DNA from: an uncultured Tateyamaria sp.
Lineage (GTDB): Bacteria > Pseudomonadota > Alphaproteobacteria > Rhodobacterales > Rhodobacteraceae
Direction: 5' to 3'
Assembly: GCF_947503415.1 (NCBI RefSeq)
Contig: NZ_CANNDS010000003.1
Span: 310,001 to 374,000 of the forward strand
Length of the DNA: 64,000 nucleotides
The number at the start of each line of letters is the position of its first letter. Positions within the stretch are counted from its first letter, which is position 1. The notes beneath the pieces were generated by a model, which saw nothing but the letters and a program-made list of their open reading frames with translations, did no database searches and was not told where the DNA came from. Made by a program: the position numbers and the translations under genes. Shown here piece after piece: positions 1 through 8,650 of the stretch.

Positions 1-275
1 CGACGCTGTGGGAGAACGTTTCGGAATGTCGGGTACGGACTACGTCCCCTTGTACTGTCGCCACTTTGCACCCGATGGGTGAATGCAAAGCGGGATCATC
101 AAACCGAATTTCGGTCCGTCACAAGCGAGCCCCGAAAGATGTACCCGTGTCGAGACTTGCAAAAGATCGTTTACGCAACTGTCCGGATGCAAGGCTGGTT
201 TAACTCTTCGTTAACTATTCAATGGTCTAGCCCAAACCAGTCGTTGTTAGAATTTTGCATCAGAAAGCCGTCAAC

Positions 276-1064
276 ATGGGCCCCCGACCAAGTCGTGTAT
301 TTGAAACGCTCACCCGCTTTTCGGGCATTCAGCGCGATCTTGAAGACGCAGGGATCCAGATCAAGGTCGGGGATGACTTTCAGGAATACCGCGCACATCG
401 CAACAACCAGGCTGATCGCGGCACGATCTACCCGATGTTCGATGTTGCGAAGTCCTATGTTGATCACACCAATGGTTTCTGGATATGCGGTTTCGATCCG
501 AACGGTGAATTGGTCCATACTCAGGCAGTGCGCCTTCTTGACCTGTCCGACATGACGCTCGCCTCGCACCTGCACGTCCATCGCCACAAGTACATCACCC
601 CTGATTCAACGCCCGACCCCGATCAGACCTTTTTCACCGGGCCTGATGCGCTCAACAGGATTACCGGCACGGTTGGGTATCAAGGGGATTTTTGGCTGCG
701 GGCAAAGGGGCTTGCGGGTCCACGCAGTCATGGGGCGACAGCGCTTCTATCCCGTTTCCTGCTCGAAATGACGGTCGCCGTCTGGAACCCATCGTTCATG
801 TTTGCATTTGTGCCAAAGCCGTTGGCGGCCAAGGGCGCGCATCTTCGGTACGGGTACACGCATTGCGAACCGGGCCGTTGGATTGGCCCCGACCAACAGG
901 TCACGGACGAAGACTACCTGATCTGGATGAGCAGCAAGGATCTGGCCGCGTCGCTTGCCCAAGCGCCCCTAAGTTCACCGCGCCCGGCACGCGTTGAGAC
1001 CGAGCGGACCGCGACCGCTACCCCTACGCCACTGGCGGACCTGAATTCCGCAGCGAATGCCTGA
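276..1064 (+). CDS. conserved hypothetical protein, possibly acyltransferase-fold
   Basis: Encodes about 262 residues from the ATG at 276; a TTG 21 bases upstream is in frame but less convincing. I do not recognise the family. The middle contains a His-rich stretch (HLHVHRHKYI) and a segment of the style GELVHTQAVRL that recalls the central strand of GNAT or autoinducer-synthase folds, but no diagnostic motif is visible, so this is only a suggestion. The last 25 residues are rich in Thr, Ala and Pro and look disordered. No signal peptide or membrane segment. Its end overlaps the next gene by 8 bases, so the two are probably co-translated and the product may supply or sense a substrate of the transporter. 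Confidence 0.7.
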   Translation: MGPRPSRVFETLTRFSGIQRDLEDAGIQIKVGDDFQEYRAHRNNQADRGTIYPMFDVAKSYVDHTNGFWICGFDPNGELVHTQAVRLLDLSDMTLASHLHVHRHKYITPDSTPDPDQTFFTGPDALNRITGTVGYQGDFWLRAKGLAGPRSHGATALLSRFLLEMTVAVWNPSFMFAFVPKPLAAKGAHLRYGYTHCEPGRWIGPDQQVTDEDYLIWMSSKDLAASLAQAPLSSPRPARVETERTATATPTPLADLNSAANA

Positions 1065-2262
1065 TCCGCGCCATTCTCCTGTGCGGATCGGCGGGCCAAG
1101 CCAAGGCGCACCCTTCGCTCCCGGTCTAGGCGCGCGCGCCACCATACTCGGACCGGTCGCAGCACACATCGCCTTTGTGATTGAGCTGACTTTGGTTCCG
1201 CTGCTTCTGCCCGCGATGCGGTCCCAATTCGAACTGTCACTCAGTGAACTTGCGTGGGTGTTCAATGCCTACAGCGTGGCCGTCGCGCTTGGTGTTCTGG
1301 TGGGCGGGTTATTTGGCGACACTTTCAAAACCACGAAAGTTTTCGGCTACGGAGTCTTCGCTTTTTTAGGTGGCTCGGTTTTGCTGGCCGCGTCGACCAA
1401 TGCCGAAATGCTGATCATCGGGCGCATCTTGCAAGGCTTCGGGGCGGGCGTGTTCTCGCCCTTGATCCCGGTTCTGCTCACTCGGAGCGCGCCTGACAAA
1501 CCGGGTCGCGTGCTCATTCTGTGGGGCAGTCTTGCTGGGTATGTGGCTGCTTTTGCGCCTTTGATTTACAGCGGCGTGCTCGGGTCGGAAGGCTGGAACC
1601 TTGCCTTTGGTTTCATCGCGGCCATCGCTGGCCTTTCGCTGCTTGTCCTCAACTGGTCGCCTGCCACCGGTAAGCCCGAGGTAATGCAACGCGAAAAACC
1701 GAAATATCTGGCGATCTTCCAGGCCAGAGACCTGTGGCTGACCCTCGCCTATGTGTTTTTCACCTACGGCGCGATAACCTATTTCTTGTTCCGACTTCCG
1801 CTTTGGCTGTCCGAGACCGGTGCAGAGACCACCAGCATTGGATTTGTGCTTTCGACATTTTGGCTCACATTCTCGGGTCTAAGCGCGCTTTTGCGGAACA
1901 AGGTCGATCAACATCACGTTCAGACGATCATGCTTGCGGCACCGCTGCTGATCGCTGCCGGATTACTGACCTCGTACAATGCCAACACAGTGTTGCTTGT
2001 GGGATCGGCAATCCTTGTCGGGGCTGGGTTGGCGTGCAGCAATGCCCCCTCGACACAGTTGATCCTGCGACACGCGCCCAAGGGACTGAGCGCCGTTTCA
2101 ACAAGCTTGGACATAACTCTCGCACGGTTTGGCGGGATAGCGGCAGTGGCGGTACTGGCTGAAACAGGAGTGTCCGTTGCCGGCCCGGTGATTTGCGCAT
2201 CCTGCCTTGTTGCGGCGTTTTGCACGATTGCGATACGCAAGCAGGCACCCCAAAGCGCTTGA
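1057..2262 (+). CDS. MFS transporter
   Basis: A 401-residue inner-membrane protein with about twelve hydrophobic segments, the usual length for the major facilitator superfamily. After a polar N-terminus of about 30 residues, the loop between helices 2 and 3 carries a motif-A-like GGLFGDTFKTTKV at residues 83-95, and a GRILQGFGAG segment follows, as in drug:proton antiporters. The substrate cannot be read from sequence. The start overlaps the end of the upstream unknown gene, implying translational coupling. Confidence in the superfamily is high; any claim for drug or metabolite export would be inference. Confidence 0.85.
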   Translation: MPDPRHSPVRIGGPSQGAPFAPGLGARATILGPVAAHIAFVIELTLVPLLLPAMRSQFELSLSELAWVFNAYSVAVALGVLVGGLFGDTFKTTKVFGYGVFAFLGGSVLLAASTNAEMLIIGRILQGFGAGVFSPLIPVLLTRSAPDKPGRVLILWGSLAGYVAAFAPLIYSGVLGSEGWNLAFGFIAAIAGLSLLVLNWSPATGKPEVMQREKPKYLAIFQARDLWLTLAYVFFTYGAITYFLFRLPLWLSETGAETTSIGFVLSTFWLTFSGLSALLRNKVDQHHVQTIMLAAPLLIAAGLLTSYNANTVLLVGSAILVGAGLACSNAPSTQLILRHAPKGLSAVSTSLDITLARFGGIAAVAVLAETGVSVAGPVICASCLVAAFCTIAIRKQAPQSA

Positions 2263-2528
2263 GCTTTCGTTAGGGCTTTTGCCAGATGGACCGGCTTTGC
2301 GTCAGGCCGGGCTTGTGCCTTCGATTGCCGGGCGATTTCGACATATCACGTATTTGGATTGTACGGTTTGCTGCACTTCAATTGCGGCGAAGGCACCCAA
2401 GCTGCTGTCCTGCGATCGTTGGCTGCCAACGCGCCCCGGATTAGGTAGGAAACCGTAACTAGCAATTGAGACTGCTGTGGCTGCTCATGGGGTCAGAGGC
2501 GGGGCATAATTCGGCGACAATCATCAAC

Positions 2529-3293
2529 TCAGGCGGTCTGCAGCACCGTGCTCGTAACTAGAAATCTTGAAAATACTGAAGCGTTCAGCCGATCGATCAC
2601 TTCTTTCTCATTCAGAATCCGAAGCATTTTGTTGGTTAGTGTTCCGCTTTTGAACGATGATTTCGTACCTGAGTTCTCGACCTGCAAGTAGTCTGTCACT
2701 TCAGTCAAAATACACTCGCTGTTTGAAGCAAGATCTTCATAGGTCACTTCCAGAAGATCATGGTTTTCAAAATCTGCCTTGATGTTGTGTAGAGTGGCGT
2801 AGAGGCTGTTCAGTTGGTGCATCATTCGTTGAATGTCGACTTTGACTTCGACCGCTTCGGCGTAGTCATCAGTCCAATTTTTTCGGTTCTTGGGGTGCCA
2901 AATCCCGGATTTCTGCGCTCTAAGGTCACTTAAGTGACGGTCAAGCAAGTTCCGTCTATTCATGAAAATCAGCTTGATGTCTCGGCGGTCTTTCAAGTGC
3001 TGCCAGATGTCGGCAGACCTTGCGTCTTCACGACAGTGAAAAAAGAACAGCTTGCATTCAATCGTTTCGGTGGGTTCAGCAGAGGAAAACACACGATTGT
3101 TCAGGAAATGGGCTGAACTGGCCGATGTTTTACATTTTTTTCCATCAACCTCAGCCCGCTTTTCTTCGTGTTGGTTGAATGGTTCGAAATGAATTTTGGT
3201 TTTCGGGCAGGCCGCCAAATTGTGCATCAGGAAATTCGTTCCGGCCCGGCCATGGTACAGAACAAGGAACTTTTGCTGTTCTAATGATATCAG
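2529..3293 (-). CDS. sulfotransferase-like protein with unclear start (AT-rich)
   Basis: The reading frame is open from the stop of the upstream gene (3336-3338) to 2529. The first ATG (3227) would cut off the segment LYHGRAGTNFL, encoded at about 3260-3228, which is the 5'-phosphosulfate loop of PAPS-dependent sulfotransferases. A second signature, RRNLLDRHLS, matches the 3'-phosphate binding region of the Stf0/NodH type. There is no in-frame ATG, GTG or TTG before the loop; I place the start at a CTG (3293), giving about 254 residues, but a lost start codon is equally possible. The gene is visibly AT-richer than its neighbours and lies just downstream of an operon, which suggests acquisition by transfer. 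Likely role: sulfation of a carbohydrate or lipid. Confidence 0.6.
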   Translation of the reverse strand: MISLEQQKFLVLYHGRAGTNFLMHNLAACPKTKIHFEPFNQHEEKRAEVDGKKCKTSASSAHFLNNRVFSSAEPTETIECKLFFFHCREDARSADIWQHLKDRRDIKLIFMNRRNLLDRHLSDLRAQKSGIWHPKNRKNWTDDYAEAVEVKVDIQRMMHQLNSLYATLHNIKADFENHDLLEVTYEDLASNSECILTEVTDYLQVENSGTKSSFKSGTLTNKMLRILNEKEVIDRLNASVFSRFLVTSTVLQTA

Positions 3294-3335
3294 TTCAGTC
3301 TCGCTCGCTTCGCGGGGCCATCGCTGTGTTGCCCA

Positions 3336-4439
3336 TCAAATCCCGGGCGGGGGTGGCGGTGGCATGATGGTGAAAAGCTGTGCCAGTTCGGTGACGTCTT
3401 CAGCCTTCATCCAGCCATCTTGGCCAGCGGTCCAAACATAGGTTTCACGGCTCAATTCACCGGCCTGCGCCATACGACCAAGCTGGGCTTTGGAAAACGG
3501 GCCTGTGGTCTGGCCGTTTTCGGCCACGTGCCATACATGTTCCACGGGTGGGGGCGGTGGAGAGGCCGCCCCACGTGCGGGCTGCGCGCCCCAGGGACCG
3601 GCGGCCATTTGGCCCATTTGCATCCCCATGGCTGCCCCAAGGCCCGCTTGCATGGCGCCGCTGGCGTCACCGCCGTCACGACCAAGCGCTTCGGCTGCTT
3701 GGAACTGCATGTATTCGCCCAGGTTCCCAATCACGCCCATGGACGAGCGTTTGTCCATCACCGCCTCGACCGCAGGCGGCAGAGAGATGTTTTCGATATA
3801 CAGCTCGGGCAATGTCAGACCATATTCCGCGATTTGCCCGCTGATCTCCTTGGCGACCAACTGGCCCAACTCGCGGGTGTTCGCGGCCATGTCCATCACG
3901 GGGATGCCTGATTTTGCAAGGCTGCGCGACATTTCCTGCACGATGATGTTGCGGATCTGGAAGCTGATCTCATCCATGGTGAACTCACCATCGGTGCCCA
4001 CAATCTCCACCAAGAAGCGGGCGGGATCCGTGACTTTGACGGAATAGGTGCCGAAGGCGCGTAGACGCACTGGACCGAATTCGGGATCGCGGCAGATGAT
4101 CGGGTTTTTGGTGCCCCATTTCAGGTCGTTGAAACGGGTGGTGTTGACGAAATAGACCTCGGATTTGAACGGACTTTTGAAGCCGTGATCCCAGTGCTGC
4201 AGCGTCGTCATGATGGGCATGTTGTTGGTCTCGAGCATATAGAGACCGGGGGTAAACACGTCCGCCAACTGACCTTCGTGCACGAATACCGCCGCCTGTC
4301 CTTCGCGGACTGTCAGCTTGGCGCCGTACTTGATCTCGTGGCCTTCGCGTTCAAACCGCCAGACCATGGTGTCGCGGCTATCGTCCACCCAATGGATGAC
4401 GTCGATGAACTGGCCAGAGAGGAAATCTAAAATGCCCAT
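3336..4439 (-). CDS. SPFH-domain protein with C-terminal GYF_2 domain (YdjI / virion-core-like)
   Basis: A 367-residue protein. Residues about 1-240 resemble the SPFH/Band-7 family of the Bacillus YdjI or 'virion core protein' type: no N-terminal membrane anchor, a conserved start (MGILDFLSGQFIDVI) and a prohibitin-like core. A Met/Gly/Ala-rich linker and a poly-Pro run follow, then a GYF_2-like domain at about 305-350 (WHVAENGQTTGPFS ... WTAGQDGWMKAEDV), usually a peptide- or membrane-proximal binding module. The C-terminus is another Pro run. It is the last gene of the XpaC-TelA-DUF2927 cassette, 20 bases after the lipoprotein gene. In Bacillus, YdjI works with PspA-like YdjF in membrane stress; a similar membrane-surface role here is inference. 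Confidence 0.85.
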   Translation of the reverse strand: MGILDFLSGQFIDVIHWVDDSRDTMVWRFEREGHEIKYGAKLTVREGQAAVFVHEGQLADVFTPGLYMLETNNMPIMTTLQHWDHGFKSPFKSEVYFVNTTRFNDLKWGTKNPIICRDPEFGPVRLRAFGTYSVKVTDPARFLVEIVGTDGEFTMDEISFQIRNIIVQEMSRSLAKSGIPVMDMAANTRELGQLVAKEISGQIAEYGLTLPELYIENISLPPAVEAVMDKRSSMGVIGNLGEYMQFQAAEALGRDGGDASGAMQAGLGAAMGMQMGQMAAGPWGAQPARGAASPPPPPVEHVWHVAENGQTTGPFSKAQLGRMAQAGELSRETYVWTAGQDGWMKAEDVTELAQLFTIMPPPPPPGI

Positions 4440-4459
4440 GATGGGTCTCCTTTAAGTCG

Positions 4460-5425
4460 TCAGGACGGGCCCTGGTTGGTGGCCTCGCGGGCGAGGGTGC
4501 GGACGATGGGCCGCGCCTCGGTCAATCCGATGCCGGGGCGCAGTCGGTCGTCATAAAGCATGCCCAGCAGATGTTCGTCGTGATCGGTCAGCAGCGCAAA
4601 TTCGTCGTCATCATTGAAGATCGACGGGCGCGCATCGGGGCTGTCATTGGCAAGGCCAAGGCCTTGAGCCATTTCCTCGTGAATGCAGGACAGACGCAGC
4701 AGATCGGGGTTCTCGGCGCGGATCACAGCCACCGCTGCGGTATAGGTCGACCGGTCCGTCCCGCTGGCATAGGCCGCAACTGCACAATACGCATCAGTGG
4801 GCAGGTCGCGCACGGGCGCCAAATTGGTGCGGTTGACGCCCGACAGGCGCGGCGCGCGGGCATTTAAAGTGGCTGTCCTGTCGTCTTCGGATACGAAAAA
4901 CACGAGGAAATTGGGGTTGCTGGATACGGAAACGGGGTGCCCCGTTGCCTGGCTCAGCCGTCGGGCGTAGGCGATCACGTCATTGGTGTCACGCGTGCGC
5001 TGGCTGGGTGGTACGGACGCGCCAAATTCCAGGCCAATGCGCACGGGAACAGTCCACCGGCGCAAGGCGCTGGCGGACCCGGGGCGCACGCCCGGCCCGG
5101 CATATTCATTGAAGAACACGATCTGTTCGAAGTTGCGCGCCAGCATGCCGGAGGAAAAGGGCGTGTCAGGTCCGCCCCCATCCTGCCGCAACAGGCCCGA
5201 GGTCAACTGGCTGGATTGCACTTGGGCAAGGTAGGCACGCAGTTCCGCGCTTTGCTGTGATGTGGGCTGTACCCTGGGGGCCGGGGGCGGGACCAAGCCT
5301 GCGGGCCGCGCGCGTGGCGTCAGCACGGGCTCCACAGGCATGAGCATGTCGCACGCCGCAACAAGACCCAGAGCGGCAATGCCGCCCCATAAGCCGATCC
5401 GACGTGTGATCCGTGTCCTCATCAT
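4460..5425 (-). CDS. DUF2927 domain lipoprotein
   Basis: A 321-residue secreted lipoprotein. The N-terminus has Arg residues, a hydrophobic core and a lipobox LVAAC (residues 21-25), so the mature protein should be anchored through Cys25. A Pro-rich spacer leads to a domain I assign to DUF2927, which often resembles metal-dependent peptidases; the segment SCIHEEMAQGLGL contains an HE pair followed by a Glu-rich turn, compatible with a degenerate zincin-like site, and a late NDDDEFALLTDHD stretch is acidic. Activity is unproven. It follows telA-like by 9 bases on the same strand and precedes the SPFH gene by 20 bases, so it belongs to the same transcript. Confidence 0.8.
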   Translation of the reverse strand: MMRTRITRRIGLWGGIAALGLVAACDMLMPVEPVLTPRARPAGLVPPPAPRVQPTSQQSAELRAYLAQVQSSQLTSGLLRQDGGGPDTPFSSGMLARNFEQIVFFNEYAGPGVRPGSASALRRWTVPVRIGLEFGASVPPSQRTRDTNDVIAYARRLSQATGHPVSVSSNPNFLVFFVSEDDRTATLNARAPRLSGVNRTNLAPVRDLPTDAYCAVAAYASGTDRSTYTAAVAVIRAENPDLLRLSCIHEEMAQGLGLANDSPDARPSIFNDDDEFALLTDHDEHLLGMLYDDRLRPGIGLTEARPIVRTLAREATNQGPS

Positions 5426-5434
5426 CGCTTGTCG

Positions 5435-6631
5435 TTAGCCCGGCACAGCGGTGCCAGCTGTGTCGCCGATGCCGTCCTTGCGCGCTTTGGCGGATGCCAA
5501 TGTGTCGCGCAGTTCGGTCTCCATCTTCTTCAGTTCTTCCTCGGCGGCGGCGCGCTTGGCTTTGCCTTCGTCTGCGATCTCCAGCGACTCCTGAATGGTG
5601 CCGATCAAGTCCGCATTGGCTTGCTTGACCGCTTCGATATCGAAGACGCCACGCTCCATCTCCGTCCGGATCGCCTTGTTGCTTTCGCGCAGGTTGGCGG
5701 CGTTGGAGGTCAGCAATTCATTGGTCAGGTCGTTGGCGTCGCGCACGGCGGCAGCGGCTTCGGCGCTGCGCTGGATGGTGACGGCCTGTGCCAGTTGAGT
5801 TTCCCAGAGCGGCACGGTGTTGACGAGGGTCGAGTTGATCTTGGTCACGAGGCTCTTGTCGTTTTCCTGCACCAGGCGGATGGAGGGCAGCGATTGCATC
5901 GTCACCTGACGCGTCAGTTTCAGGTCGTGCACCCGGCGTTCCAGATCGTCACGGGCGGCGCGCAAGTCGCGCAGTTCCTGCGCTTTCATCACCTGATCAT
6001 CCTCGGGGGCGGCGTTTACCTCGGCCTCTTTGGCAGGGATGGTGGTGTCGTCCAGCTCTTTGATCTTTTCTTCGCCCGCCGCGATATAAAGCGCCAGTTC
6101 ATCATAGAATTGCAGCGTCTTTTCATAAAGCAGGTCGAGGGACTTGATGTCCTTCAGCAGCGTGTGTTCGTGCGCCAGAAGGTCATCGGTGATCTTGTCG
6201 ATCTGGCCCTGCACCGTTTCGAACTTGGCAGTGAATTTGGCAAAGGGGGCCGCGCGACCGATCAACTTTTCCCAGAAGGACCGTTCGCGGCGCACGTCGA
6301 GTTCGGAGACCGAGAAGCCGCGGATCGCGGTGACGATGTTGCGCAGGCTGTCGCCCGCAGGCCCCACATCCTTGTTGCGTACGTCCTGCAACATGGCCTG
6401 ACTGATTTCCTGCAATTCCGCCTGCGCGGCAGAGCCGAAGGATACGATGGACTGCGTGTCCTCCATATCAATCTCGTCCATACGGGAGCGGATCTCGGCG
6501 CCCACCGGCGCGTCGGCCTGTGCAAGCGGGACGATGGCCGTGGCCTCGGTCGGTTCGGGCAGCACAACGGCGGTCACTTCCTCGACTTGAGCGAGGGCGG
6601 CTTCGGCCTTTTGGCGGACTGTTTCTGACAT
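5435..6631 (-). CDS. TelA/KlaA-family toxic-anion resistance protein
   Basis: A 398-residue soluble protein, mostly alpha-helical with long coiled-coil segments in the middle (for example DKITDDLLAHEHTLLKDIKSLDLLYEKTL), matching the TelA family in length and in its typical MLQDVRNKDVGPAGDSL segment. TelA was named for plasmid tellurite resistance, but chromosomal members (such as Bacillus YaaN) sit beside XpaC and affect tolerance to tellurite, cell-wall antibiotics or bacteriocins; the mechanism is unknown. Here it lies 10 bases after the XpaC-like gene, reproducing that pairing. The acidic tail (KMETELRDTLASAKARKDG) is also helical. Confidence 0.88.
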   Translation of the reverse strand: MSETVRQKAEAALAQVEEVTAVVLPEPTEATAIVPLAQADAPVGAEIRSRMDEIDMEDTQSIVSFGSAAQAELQEISQAMLQDVRNKDVGPAGDSLRNIVTAIRGFSVSELDVRRERSFWEKLIGRAAPFAKFTAKFETVQGQIDKITDDLLAHEHTLLKDIKSLDLLYEKTLQFYDELALYIAAGEEKIKELDDTTIPAKEAEVNAAPEDDQVMKAQELRDLRAARDDLERRVHDLKLTRQVTMQSLPSIRLVQENDKSLVTKINSTLVNTVPLWETQLAQAVTIQRSAEAAAAVRDANDLTNELLTSNAANLRESNKAIRTEMERGVFDIEAVKQANADLIGTIQESLEIADEGKAKRAAAEEELKKMETELRDTLASAKARKDGIGDTAGTAVPG

Positions 6632-6641
6632 GGTTTAACCC

Positions 6642-7547
6642 TTACTGTTGGACGTCATCGGCGGGCGACACGCGCACGCCTTCGCGCTGCAAACGGTCGC
6701 GCAGCACGTCTATTTCAATGGTGAGGTCGGTGCGATCCTCGGTGAGCAATTTGCGGGTGCGCGCGGCAAAGTTCTCTTCGAGATCATCGAGAAGTGACGC
6801 GTAATCGGAGCGGGCCTGCGTGTCGCGGCTGCGGCCATAGATGTCGGCGAACTTGATCGTCGCGTCGCGTGCGCCGATCAGATAGACGCCCAGATATTTG
6901 CGGGCGGCGGTCAGGTCGCGGGGGTCTTCCTCGACCGTCTGGATCAGGTCGCGGACGGTGGTTTGGAACTGGTCCAGCCGTAATTCCATCTTGCGGTCTT
7001 CGGCCCGTTTCATGGCGTTGCGCATCTCGGTCAGTAACTCTTCGGCCCCATCGACGACGCGGGCCACCCGGTCCTGTTGGAAACTGTCGACCCCTTCGAG
7101 GCCTTTGGACTTCAGCGGATCAATCCCGAAGGCCGCAAGATGCAGACCAAAGGCGGCAAGGCCAAAAAGCAGCGGTGCAATGATCCCCGGCTCTGACCTG
7201 TAGGCGGCCAGCGTGATGCCGAAGCCCACAAGGAACGCCGCGATGGTCTTGCGGGGCAGGGCGGGCCTGCGCGCAACCTTGCGGGCGTTGAACGCCGCTT
7301 CGGCCTTGAGGCCCTCACGCAGCAGAAATGCACCGCCGGTCAGGAATGCAGCGGAAACAAGCGCGGTCACAAGGCCAGTGGCCCCGTCGTTCAGGGCCAG
7401 AAAGACCATTGGAATGGCGGGGATGAACATGATGTTCGCACGCGCGCCCACCGGATCGACGTGAGCCTTGTCAAAGGCAGGACGATCGCCTGTCGTTGGT
7501 ACGTCGGTGGGATCCGGGCTGTATTTTCCGCCGAAACGTTTTGCCAT
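6642..7547 (-). CDS. XpaC-like membrane protein (5-bromo-4-chloroindolyl phosphate hydrolysis family)
   Basis: A 301-residue protein. The N-terminal 35 residues are polar; two hydrophobic regions (about 37-77 and 100-143) each look like paired membrane helices, and the C-terminal half is a charged helical, coiled-coil region (RVVDGAEELLTEMRNAMKRAEDRKMEL). This is the architecture of XpaC, named from a phosphatase-substrate phenotype in Bacillus but without an established activity. It is encoded immediately before the TelA-like gene (10 bases apart), the conserved pairing for both families. The pair probably forms a membrane-bound coiled-coil complex; that is inference. Confidence 0.85.
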   Translation of the reverse strand: MAKRFGGKYSPDPTDVPTTGDRPAFDKAHVDPVGARANIMFIPAIPMVFLALNDGATGLVTALVSAAFLTGGAFLLREGLKAEAAFNARKVARRPALPRKTIAAFLVGFGITLAAYRSEPGIIAPLLFGLAAFGLHLAAFGIDPLKSKGLEGVDSFQQDRVARVVDGAEELLTEMRNAMKRAEDRKMELRLDQFQTTVRDLIQTVEEDPRDLTAARKYLGVYLIGARDATIKFADIYGRSRDTQARSDYASLLDDLEENFAARTRKLLTEDRTDLTIEIDVLRDRLQREGVRVSPADDVQQ

Positions 7548-7551
7548 TGTG

Positions 7552-7641
7552 TCAAAGCCCTCCGAGCAGGCCGGTGGTCACGCCGAACATCAGCGCAATC
7601 AGCACCGCGAATGCGATCTTTTGAAAAGCTGTAGGCTCCAT
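7552..7641 (-). CDS. 29-residue single-pass membrane peptide
   Basis: A short frame of 29 codons ending 4 bases before the XpaC-like gene. The predicted peptide starts MEPTAFQKIAFAVLIALMFG and ends GLLGGL: a charged N-terminus followed by one membrane helix. A purine-rich GGGGAC lies 8 bases before the ATG. Its tight position at the head of the cassette and clear membrane-helix character argue for a real gene; the size makes conservation testing necessary. It could be the topological partner of XpaC. Confidence 0.5.
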   Translation of the reverse strand: MEPTAFQKIAFAVLIALMFGVTTGLLGGL

Positions 7642-7805
7642 CCCGTAAGTCCCCGTTGGCTTTCGGACATATAGCTCGTTTGCGGATGCAGCACTAGGGG
7701 CGCGCCGTGTTCCGTTCGTGCATCAGAGGTGTGGCGCGCAATTGGCGGGCGCAAGGGGAATTTCTGCCGATTTTGATCAAATACGGATGCGTAAGCTGCC
7801 GCGGC

Positions 7806-8600
7806 TTAACGCGGTTTTCGGGTGCGTTTGGGTTTGCCCTTGGGTTTCGCCGTGCCGGTGGGCGGCTCGGGATCAAGCCCCAATTGATCGCGCATGATAC
7901 GGCGCCGCACTTCTTCGACGGCTCCTTGCTTCAACTCACCCAACTGAAACGGGCCGTAGCTGATGCGGATCAAACGGTTCACCGACAACCCGATGCTGTC
8001 CATGGCGCGCCGGATTTCGCGGTTCTTGCCCTCGCGCAGGCCAATGGTGAGCCAGGCGTTTGCGCCCTGTTGACGGTCCAGCGTGACCTGCATCGGCTGG
8101 AAACGCTCGCCTTCAATGGTTACGCCCTTGCGCAGGGGGTCAAGCTGCGGGTCGGTGGGCCGCCCGTTGACCCGCACCCTGTAGCGGCGCATCCATCCGG
8201 TCGACGGGAGTTCGAGCTTGCGCTTGATGCCGCCATCATTGGTCAGCAGCAGCAATCCTTCGGAATTGAGGTCAAGCCGACCAACGGTCATCACGCGTGG
8301 CAGATCATCGGGGAGCGCGTCGAAGATGGTCTTGCGCCCCTGTTCGTCCTTTGTGGTCGTCACCAGACCCGTAGGTTTGTGATAAAGCCACAGCCGTTCC
8401 GGCTCGGGCGCCTGCAGCGGTTTTCCGTCGACGCTGATCTTGTCCGCATCCGTTACATTCAGCGCGGGGCTGTCGATCCGCTTGCCATTCACGGACACGC
8501 GGCCTGCGGTGATGATCTCTTCGGCGCCGCGACGGCTGGCGATGCCCGCGCGGGCCAGAACCTTGGCGATGCGGTCGCCTTTGGGTGTGCTTTCAGTCAT
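7806..8600 (-). CDS. RluB/RsuA-family rRNA pseudouridine synthase
   Basis: A 264-residue RNA-modifying enzyme. An S4 RNA-binding domain occupies about residues 10-58 (KVLARAGIASRRGAEEII), followed by the RsuA/RluB/RluE catalytic domain with GRLDLNSEGLLLLTNDG at 107-123; Asp110 is the expected catalytic residue that isomerises uridine. The C-terminal KPKGKPKRTRKPR tail is strongly basic and should add rRNA affinity. Domain order and length fit the large-subunit enzyme RluB (23S rRNA) best, though RluE- or RsuA-type specificity cannot be excluded. It is divergent from tadA, separated by about 50 bases. Confidence 0.9.
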   Translation of the reverse strand: MTESTPKGDRIAKVLARAGIASRRGAEEIITAGRVSVNGKRIDSPALNVTDADKISVDGKPLQAPEPERLWLYHKPTGLVTTTKDEQGRKTIFDALPDDLPRVMTVGRLDLNSEGLLLLTNDGGIKRKLELPSTGWMRRYRVRVNGRPTDPQLDPLRKGVTIEGERFQPMQVTLDRQQGANAWLTIGLREGKNREIRRAMDSIGLSVNRLIRISYGPFQLGELKQGAVEEVRRRIMRDQLGLDPEPPTGTAKPKGKPKRTRKPR

Positions 8601-8650
8601 GCGCAGGCCATAGCGGTGGGTTGCAAGGCAAGCAAGCGGCGTGGCAGGGA

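Noticed and set aside
5429-6628. 399-codon plus-strand frame opposite the TelA-like gene
   Set aside because: Exact mirror of the TelA-like gene with low-complexity composition; the TelA-like reading has family features and neighbours.
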